Shown: positions 1-9,700 of the stretch, in pieces
How the letters are laid out: each line of letters opens with the position of its first letter
Numbering within the stretch: the stretch's first letter is position 1
Source of the DNA: Misgurnus anguillicaudatus
Lineage: Eukaryota > Chordata > Actinopteri > Cypriniformes > Cobitidae
Length of the DNA stretch: 64,000 nt
Assembly (NCBI RefSeq): GCF_027580225.2
Contig: NC_073352.2
Location: 32,220,501 to 32,284,500 of the forward strand
Direction of reading: 5' to 3'
Translations under genes and position numbers: made by a program
The notes under the pieces: generated by a model
Seen by the model: the letters and a program-made list of their open reading frames with translations, nothing else
The model's database searches: none
What the model was told of the DNA's origin: nothing

Positions 1-100
1 TTGGGGCTGTCGTGGGAGGTCTGCGGACGCTCGATTTTTATACTCTCTTTTTCAGAGTGCTTACATTTTACTTGTGTGTTGATATATAGAGACAGTTTAA

Positions 101-2073
101 AGGGATAGTTCGGCCAAAAACGATACCAAACCCATGATCCACCCACCCCCAAGCTGTCCGAGTTGCATATGTCCATCGTTTTTCAGACAAACACATTTTC
201 GGATATTTTAGAAAATATTTTAGATCTTTCTGTTGATTAAATGTAATGTTACGGGGTCCAGCAATAGTCCACGACCTTCAAGTCCAAAAAAAGTGCGTCC
301 ATCCTCACAAATTAAATCCAAACGGCTCCAGGATGATAAACAAAGGTCTTCTGAGGGTAATCCGTGCGGTGTTGTTGTAGAAATATCCATATTTAAAATT
401 TTATTAACGTAATTAACTACCTTCCGGTAGCGCCGCCATCTTAGACTCAGGAGAGAGTATTAGCTAGTGTACGCACTTTTCTTAGTGACGTATGACAAAT
501 TCGGAGGGTGGGGGGACAGAGCAGCAGCAGAGAAACCGCTGTACGGTGCGTAAGCTCTCATCCTGAATGCGGATGAGTCTAAGGCCCTGTCCCAATATCC
601 GCACTACGTCCTAAGGTCTTTCGCGAAGTGGACACTTGAAAGTGCATTTAGCGGAGTAAGTGTGCAAGGGTCCAAAGCTGCGAAGAGCAGAATTGGGAGA
701 GTTTTGCACACGTCACTATCTACGTAACTTCTGTTGTGATTTGGGGCTGGATTCACGAAAACATTCTTAAGACAAAAAATAAGAAAGTTCTTTAAATAAA
801 TTATAAGAAGTTCGTAAGAATGTTCCTAAGTGCAATTCTTGAACATTTCTTAAGAAGTTCTCAAATATTTACTTAAAAACATCTTAAATGTTTGTTTTAA
901 GAATAAAATAACAAGCTTTGAAATGAATTATTCTACCCTGGTCATGAGGTTATCTGTCCATTCATCTTTTTACTACCTTGTAATCATTACCGCGATATAT
1001 ACTACATAAATGAGTTATCTGTATAGAAGATGTTATTTGCTGTTGCAACAGAGACCAGCTAGTGTATGAAGGCGGTGCAGTGAGTAAATATCATTCCCTA
1101 ATCTCCCAATAGGTCCATTATGCGGGTGCTTCACTCTACGTACCCGGTTCTGTCTCCCGCACACATGCGTTCGCATGACAGAGATGGACGCAGAGGGTGC
1201 TGAAGTGTGCCCGGGCTTTCGGAGCGTTCGACTCACATGGCGGATCGATTGCTGGTTTGACTCCCGCTCAGAGCGTTTTCCAGCTGTTAGTAATTTCACA
1301 ATTAATGTATTATAAAGTCAAATGTAAGCTAATATTATCACTAATACATATGTTTCATGACATATTACTGAAGTAAGACATTAAACTTTATTATTTTATG
1401 AGTATAAAATTCCTCATTAAACTAATCTTTGTGAAGTAAACTTTTGAAATGTTTTACTTCTGAGTTTTCCCGGCGTCCGACCATAGCAACCGTTTTGCTC
1501 CCTCATTGGTTAGCGGTTCGAAACGTCAAGACACTACAAGGATTCTGGGTAATAGCCTATAGCAAAGTGCGGTTTGATGCGCACTTGCGAAAGGGGTGCA
1601 TTAAGTGCACTTATGATCACCCCTGGAGAACAACATTAGAGAATCGGGACACCCTACGGTCTCGCACCCCTTAGCGAGAACGCGCGTTGAGGGGCACAAT
1701 GGCGGAAGTGCGGATATTGGAACAGGGCCTAAGATGGCGGCGCTACCGGAAGGTAGTTAATTACGTTAATAAAATTTTAAATATGGATATTTCTACAACA
1801 ACACCGCACAGATTACCCTCAGAAGACCTTTGTTTATCACCCTGGAGCCGTTTGGATTTAATTTGTGAAGGATGGACGCACTTTTTTTGGACTTGAAGGT
1901 CGTGGACTATTGCTGGACCCCGTAACATTACATTTAATCAACAGAAAGATCTAAAATATTTTCTAAAATATCCGAAAATGTGTTTGTCTGAAAAACGATG
2001 GACATATGCAACTCGGACAGCTTGGGGGTGAGTAAATCATGGGTTTAATATAGTTTTTGGCCGAACTATCCCT
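101..2073. mobile_element. TTAA-flanked foldback DNA transposon, arms about 345 bp
   Basis: The left arm (101-443) begins AGGGATAGTTCGGCC. The right arm (1731-2073) is its near-perfect reverse complement, ending GGCCGAACTATCCCT. TTAA at 97-100 and 2074-2077 flanks it as the target duplication. AGGG ends with TTAA duplication fit Kolobok (or piggyBac) non-autonomous elements. No transposase frame is recognised inside. Confidence 0.8.
583..1728. mobile_element. nested DNA element with GGCCCTGT / ACAGGGCC ends (Harbinger-like)
   Basis: Terminal repeats GGCCCTGTCCCAATATCCGC and its mirror at 1708-1728 sit inside the foldback element. The flanking TAA on both sides would be a 3-bp target duplication, the PIF/Harbinger habit. 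Open frames inside it do not resemble a transposase that I know. Confidence 0.6.
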
Positions 2074-2432
2074 TTAAACAAATTTGTATAAAAGGTTTTT
2101 TTAGATAATTCCTGCCTATCCTGCCTTTAAGTCTTCTGCATCTCAGATATTTCTTTTGAGAAAATCTCCCAAATGTCTCCATTAGAGTTTCAAAAGAGTC
2201 TGCAATCAAAAGTCCATATTATTAAATATTTTAATAATAAATTAATAAATTGTAATCAAATCCATTTTTTTTTCTTGTACAATCTATATTAACTTCATGG
2301 CTTCATACTGTTATTGCATTTATTTGTTCCTATTTTTTATATCTCGAAGCTATTTTAGAAGAAACATCTGAAACTAAGTTCATACCACAATGAAACATGT
2401 TTCTTGAGAAACAAACTAAATTTAAGTCTTTG

Positions 2433-3515
2433 TGCCCTATTATAACGATCTAAGCGCATTGTCTGAAGCACACGGCGGAGGGTCTGAATGGGCGTGTCCG
2501 ATGCCTCTTTTGCTATTTTAACGACAGGAAAAATGGTTTGTAGAAAACTGTCGAAAAGGGTTGTTCCTATTCTCATAATGAGTAATGGGTATGTTTTGGG
2601 CATAACGTGCAATAAACCAATGAGAGTCTCAGCTTTCATTCCCTTTAAAAGCCAGTTGCGCTGGCGCTATGTCTAATCCCTATTTTGATGACGGAATTTG
2701 TAAACTGAAAAACTAGGCGGAGGAAGAAGATCCCCAGTTTAAGATTAATGTTAAATAAATGTGTTGTTTTAACTAGTATTGAAATTGTTATTTTTTTATT
2801 AACTTTAAAACGCGTTTTCTTTCAGTTATGACAGTAAAAATAGCAGGCTTTTAATTGCTGTAAATGTATTGATATCCTACATAATCATTTGCATATTTGC
2901 AAATGTAAAATAATTAGCAAATATAAGGTTTGTACTCTAAAAATACAAACAAGAGATTAAGAATTTACAAACGCACGGAGAGCCGAAGCGTTTCAGCACT
3001 AGAACAGTGCCATGGGATTTTTAAAAAGCATTACTTAAAATGTTTCTCATCTCACCATATCCACAGGTACAGAGTCATCATATACAATAAATCCGTGGAG
3101 TAGCATTTAAAAAACATTTAAAAACAGATGCATTTGTTTAAAGTAAAGCATTTATTTACTTACCAGGCTACAGGTGAAGCAGCTCTTTACGCCTTCTAAT
3201 GTCTCATAATCAGTCCTCATTTATGTCCAAGAGACTCAAAAATATTATAGGCGCATATTACTAATGCGCTAATTAAATAACAAAAAACAATAGTCTATTT
3301 TAGTTGCCTCAAAAAAAGCAACGCGCCAACAATGCGCCTGAACACACTTCGTTTTCAGACCAGAACGCCCATGGGTGCTAAATTGGGCACAAATGCATTT
3401 GCTATTTAAACAACGTGGCGCTAAACGTGAAAATGATCATTGCGCCAGGTTGAAACTAGCAAAAGACACTTGCGTTGCGCATTGCGCTACATTGTGCCGG
3501 GTGTATGATAGAGCC
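2433..3515. mobile_element. DNA element with GCCCTAT... / ...ATAGAGCCC ends
   Basis: Near 2433 the text reads tgccctattata and near 3510 gtatgatagagccc, an inverted pair. The interior has GC-rich, CpG-containing ends and an AT-rich core, typical of MITE derivatives. Exact borders are uncertain. Confidence 0.45.
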
Positions 3516-3627
3516 CTACATGTTTAAATGTTTAAACATTACATAAAAAATTGGAACAACATGAGTCTGATTAGATTTTGTTATTGTTTTATTGTTGTAT
3601 AAACATTTGTTTGAACTGTGTTCACAG

Positions 3628-3712
3628 GGGTGTTTCATTTCAAGGCACCATCATTGGTCTGGCACCTCTTAAAGCCATGTGTTCAGAATACCAGTCAGGT
3701 GGAGTCAATTCG
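3628..3712 (+). CDS. adam19: adam19 exon: catalytic domain before the zinc site
   Basis: The acceptor is ttcacag and the donor cg|gtaaaa. The first base completes a split Gly/Arg-type codon, then [14 protein letters not shown] and [11 protein letters not shown] are read, the segment just before the zinc-binding helix of ADAM19. The exon ends in phase 0. Confidence 0.94.
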
Positions 3713-6700
3713 GTAAAAAGACCTACCCCATTTTTCCATTGCGTTTTTCTTTTTTGGGGTCTGTGTACCCTAACTGTTGCTTTTTTGTCTGCCTCTTTCT
3801 TTTTATAGGATCACTCAGTCCTTGCGTTTGGGGTCGCGGCCACAATGGCTCATGAGATGGGCCATAATTTTGGCATGAGTCACGATAGTCCAGGCTGCTG
3901 TAAGGCCCTGCCTCAGGATGGAGGCTGCATCATGGCTGCTGCTACAGGGTGAGAACTTGGGCTTTAGTACGTACTACATACACGGATGTCCCTATCCTTG
4001 CAAGTACAGATAAGAAATGTGAAAAGAGTATTAATAGTTTCTTAGTTGGGACTAGCTCTACAGATATTATTAACTCTTTCCCTGCCAGCGTTTAAAAAAA
4101 AAGTTGCCAGCCAGCGCCAGCATTTTTCATTATTTTCACAAAAGTAAAAAAAAATATATAAACAAGCAATATATCAGATGAAAGAACAGACCCTCTGCTT
4201 TCAAACAAAAAAACCCCGTTTCATCCTACCTTCATTAGTTCTCTTGTAATCACCTCTCAAACATGGGTAGGTTTCTTCAAAAACACCCAATTTTGAGCAA
4301 AAAGCTGAGATAATTCCATTTTTGCGAAGGACTTTTGATAGAGATCAGATGCAAAGCGATCTTTAAAACATACACGGAGTTCTTTCTCTTTCACGTGAGG
4401 CGCTACTTCAGGGTTGTATAAGTTGCGGAAGTGCGCCACCTGGTGGATAATAACGGTACTGCGGAAAGGCGGAAAATCTCGTCATTGGCGGGAAAGCGTT
4501 TTCTCTTAATTGACGAGATATCTCATCAATGGCAGCGAAAGAGTTAAGGAAAGATAATAAAATATAAATGTCTTCTTAGGGAGCCATACCCTCGTGTCTT
4601 TAATCCCTGCAATGAAAAGGAGCTGAAACACTACATGAATTCGGGCGGAGACAAGTGTTTATTTAACCCTCCTAACACCAGAGTCATGTACGGAGGTCAG
4701 CGCTGTGGAAACGGATACCTGGAGGATGGAGAGGAGTGTGACTGTGGAGAAGTGGAGGTGAGGAGAATTTCATTGCTTTTTATCTCATGCTTTGCTTCCG
4801 ATTGATCTCTTACGGAGCGTCTGTTTCTTGTATTGAAGGAGTGTTCGAGTCCCTGTTGTAACGCCAACAACTGCACGCTTAAGATTGGAGCGGAGTGTGC
4901 GCATGGAGTTTGCTGTCATGAGTGCAAGGTACTGAACACTACTGTATAAGTATCTTGATCCTATCGTTCAACATGGCAGATAGGTAGGTGGTCATATGGT
5001 TATATAATCATGGTTGGTTCTCTCGTACCCTGACCAGCTGAAAAGCCAAGGAGTGATGTGTCGTCCAAAGTCGGGCTCCTGTGACCTGCCTGAGTACTGT
5101 GATGGGAAATCAGAGTCCTGCCCGGCTAACTTTTACCTGATGGATGGTAACGTTTGCGAAGATGGCAAGGCTTATTGTTATACGGGCATGTGTCTGACCT
5201 TGGAGCAACAGTGTCTTTCTCTCTGGGGAAAAGGTAATGTTTCACAGTTGAACCATGACTGTAATGTCTTACTTTTCCCTTAAAACATGATCTTTGTCTA
5301 AGGTTTATCCTTCAGTATCCTTAAAAGTCACATATTATAATTATGACCCTACTGTGTTTTTTGTTGAGTATTATGAAAAAGTGTATTTGTTCACTTTGTA
5401 GACGGTTTCAGCAGTAACAACATAAACAAGCGGCTTTCGTGGTCATCATGTAACTTCCTGTAAACTCTGCGAAGAATAAATAACAACAAAGTAGTTTATT
5501 TATATAACAAGCAAAATAAACAACACGTAGATTATACAGGAACCCAAAACATTTGTTATTTTCCACGAGGTAGACCATTAAACAAACAGAAACCGGAAGT
5601 AAACTTCGGACCAGACGCGTATCGTGTCACCGCACGCGCGCCCGATGAAACGGTCTATAACATTGGTCGAGTCTTGCCAAGGAAGTGTCAGGAGCACACA
5701 TTTAGTTATATTTTAAGGTTTTACACATTTTTAATTGCATTACTAGTGAGAACTTAGTATTGTAGTATTCAAAAATTTAATTAATTATCACAAAGGCGCT
5801 CTCTGTGTATATTTCAATAGAGCAGTAGACCCCGCGAAGCAGTGGGTTACCAGTGCATTTTATAACAGCTAAGGGGCATTGTTAGGCACGACGCGAAGCT
5901 GTTATGAAATGCACTGTAACCCCACTGCTTCGCGGGGTTTATTGCGTTTATAAAACGGCTACTTCATATGCATAGCAGGGTTTCACAAAATGAAACACAA
6001 ATAAGTTGTAATTATATTAGTACAAATATTACTCTTCCGCCAAACAAAGTAGTTCCTCAGAATCAATGGTGGCTGAAACAGAGCAGTTCCCAACCAACAC
6101 AGACGCAACAAAGAAAATATGACTTAAGACTGTGGTGTTTATTTTTATAAATCAACATTTATCTAAAATATGAATTATCATTTATATCGTGCAACTGTTG
6201 AAGTGATGATCAAATATGCTTGGAAGCATGCTTAACTCTTTCCCCGTCAGCGTTTTTTTTTTTTAAGTTGCCACCCAGTTTTAGTTTATTGCCTTACAGA
6301 AAAATTATATTCTTTAAATAAACATTAAATATCAAATTAAAGAGCAGACCATCCGCTTTCCAACAACAACAACAACAAAAAACGTTTCATCCTACCTTCA
6401 TTTGTTCTTTTATCAGTAATCACCTCTCAAATTTTCAGAATTTTCGGAGATAATTCCATTTTTGTGAAGAACTTTTGTAAGAGATCAGATTCAGAGCTAT
6501 CAAAACTTACACGTCACGCTAAATCCACCACAACGCTGTTGTGTTGAGTGAATGCCTCAGTGTTTAAGTTGGGTAAGATTGCCATCTAGTGGATAATAGC
6601 GGAAATATCAATTTAAGACTAAAACAACTCAGAGAACGTTTTCTCTTTATTGACGAAATGACTCAACAATATTTATTGACATTTATCTGGATATCGCCAT

Positions 6701-9700
6701 AATTGTGCAAATGTAGAAAAATAAAAAAATGATTAAAGAGTGTGATGTTTATTTTCATAAATCAGTATGCAGCAACAGTGGCGCAGTGATACTTGTAATG
6801 CGGTCTGAACCGTGGGTTTACCGGGGTATTTTATCACGGCTAAGAACGCGTTTTAACCAATCAGAATGAAGAACCAGAACGAGACGTTTTATCAACAGAA
6901 TTTCATTACGCTGCCTATGAAGGCTATCTGAATGTGTTTCTCTGAGCTGCCTTCATGCCAGTGAAGTCATTGCCTCATAAAAAAGTCAACTGTTTAAGTT
7001 TTCGGATGCAGCCGTCCAACGTCTAGTTAGGACACGGTGTAACATTTGCTATGATTGCGTACCAATGATTTAGTACAGTGTGTTTGGTACAAACATTACT
7101 TAATTCTTTTGAGTAATGTTGTATGATGTAAAGTCATCATTGCTTCATATTTTTTTCTTGTTCTGTGGTTTTCACCAAATCCACTGCAGTGCAGATTTAC
7201 TTGTAGTACAGTTTTTGAACACACGTTAATATTTTGCTTGTGTGTTAAACATCAAGTCTTTAATTATGAAAGGTTTGCATACCTCCATCATCACCTCACA
7301 TGGCCTACTGTAGTTTGCGATTTCCAGATGGGATTTACTAAAGTTTGTAACATTGACACTTTTAGTCGAAGTGTGACTGAAATCTCTTTATTTTTGCAGA
7401 ATCATGTTTGTGTAGTAAATTGTCTATCTCTAAATTTCAGGTGCTCGTTCTGCTGTTGACAAGTGCTTTATTGATGTCAATAAAGCAGGTGATACCTATG
7501 GAAACTGTGGGAAAGATCTGACGGGCAGTTACAGAACGTGCACAGAAAGGTGAAATACCCTTCACTTAAACCATACAGGATGCCTTTAAATGTGTCAGAC
7601 ATTTTTATTTTCCTGGAAGATCTAAGAAACATGTTGTTTAGAGATTATTATTAGAAATGTTTATGTTTGACCAATAATGTTAATAATAATAACTGGGGCA
7701 GTACCCCTCTTGTAAAAGGTCCAAATATGAACCATTAAAGTGCATATATATACATTTGGTGCCAATATTTACCTCTGAGGTTTTTGACCCTTTTTTTCAT
7801 ATCAGTGGCGGCCGGTGACTTTTTTTAAGGGCAAATGATGCGAAGTTCGTCACAACATGTATGTAGCCCATCATGTGTGTGGTTCCTTTTTTAAAATATG
7901 TGTCGAGAGATCCTGTGTGCATCACCTGTCTTGTCAAAATAAGTGCCTGCTGCAGATGCGTCTAAAGAGTTTATGATAATAAAAGAGACGCGTTTGCCAG
8001 ATACTCGCATAATCTCATGCGTAATCAAAGTTTACTGTTAAGGGTGTGTCTTGCGTGTATTTTGTGAACGTGAGCGTCTCTTTAATCATAAAGGGTTTTG
8101 ACGCATGTGCAGCAAGCACTTATTTTGACAAAATACATGATGCACACAGGATCTCTCGAGGCGCAGAACACATATTTTGAAAAAAGGAACGACACACGTC
8201 ACTCTGAACACTTATTTTGAATTTTCGCCCCTCGTATGAGCAGTCACGAGCCGCCACTGGTAAATATCAGTAAAAATATAAGTCATTGCCCTGTCACACA
8301 AAAGCATCTCATGTTTTGAGTCACTGATGTAAACCCATCACATGCATTTGTTTCATTGTGTAGAAATGCTAAATGTGGGAAAATTCAGTGCTTCAGTTCT
8401 GCCAGCAAACCTATAGAGTCCAATGCTGTTGCCATTGACACCAAAATGCAGATCTCAGGTCATGAGGTCCTGTGCAGAGGGACACATGTGTACCGGTCCA
8501 ATGAGGGAGAAGACACTCTAGACCCAGGTCTGGTTCAGACCGGAACCAAATGTGGGGATAATGCGGTAGGTACAGAACAGATAACAATATGATTTCCAGA
8601 CATGCACTTTAAATATAGACCAAAATTATCCATGACACATCTGCGTCTGCAATTTCTTATTCAATTGAATGCTTTAAATAAAAACACCACCTCCCTCCAC
8701 CTATTAATAGCAAATTCTGGTTTTAGCCATTAGCTAAAATAACACCGGCGACAAGCTTCACCAACTTCCTGTTTCAATAGAAAATGTGTCACAGAATGGA
8801 AATCTCAGACAATTTCAAGTCAGTGGTGTATTTAAATTGTGTCTAATTTAGATGCACCCCCTCTTATGATGTAATGCTTCTCTTTCATGTCTTTCAGATC
8901 TGTTTTGAAGGTGAATGCCGTAATGCATCTTTCTTACAAGCAGACAAATGCAATGCCAAATGTCATGGTCATGGGGTAAGTAGGATATTGCTTCTAAATG
9001 CAAACAACTGTCTAAGCATAATATTCCCACTACACTGTATAAAAATGGTCCCTAGTTTTCACCGGGGCGGTACCTTTTCAAAAAGTACACATAAAGAGTT
9101 CATATTAGTACCCAGATACATATTGATACCAAAGAGTGCATATTAATATCCTAAAGGTACATATGGTACCAAATGTATATATATCTGTACCTAAATGGTA
9201 AATATTAGTACCTAAGAGTGCCATTTTTGCTGACAGTGTATTTCTTTATTTCTTTTCCCATGAATGTTTTGTTGTAGTGTGGGTTGTGATGAGCTGAGCT
9301 CAGGATATGATTTCACATCCTTTTCAAATGTGTTTATTTGTGCGGTTCGTGTAACATTTGTAGACTTGCAAACATAACTAATCATTGAATACAGGTCATG
9401 TCTTATAGTTGTGACTAAATGGTTTTAAAGGGGACATTTCTCAAGACTTTTTTAAAATGTTGAATAAATCTTTGGTGTCCCCAGAGTACATATGTGAAGT
9501 TTTAGCCCAAAATACCATATAGATAATTTATTATAACATGTTAAAATTGCCACTTTTTAGGTGTGAGCAAAAATGTGTGTCGTTTTAAATGCAAATGAGC
9601 TGATCTCTGCACTATCCAATGGCAGTGCCGTGGTTGGATAGTGCAGATTAATCCCTTCTGACATCACAAGGGGAGCCAAATTTCAATTACCTATTTTTTA

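Larger units (their letters stand above)
1..3627. other. adam19 intron or 5' flank filled by DNA transposons
   Basis: No exon is recognised. The stretch holds a foldback element (101-2073) with a nested element (583-1728) and a second terminal-repeat element (about 2433-3515). The rest is AT-rich without visible signal. Confidence 0.7.
5234..7440. other. adam19 intron with repeats, no exon seen
   Basis: It contains a GC-rich hairpin (5828-5939), a second CTCTTTCCC-family copy (about 6232-6675) and AT-rich filler. No coding signal is seen. Confidence 0.6.

Noticed and set aside
1033..1299. Basic 88-codon minus-strand frame, considered as a transposase DNA-binding part
   Set aside because: No recognisable motif, and it is inside a short non-autonomous element.
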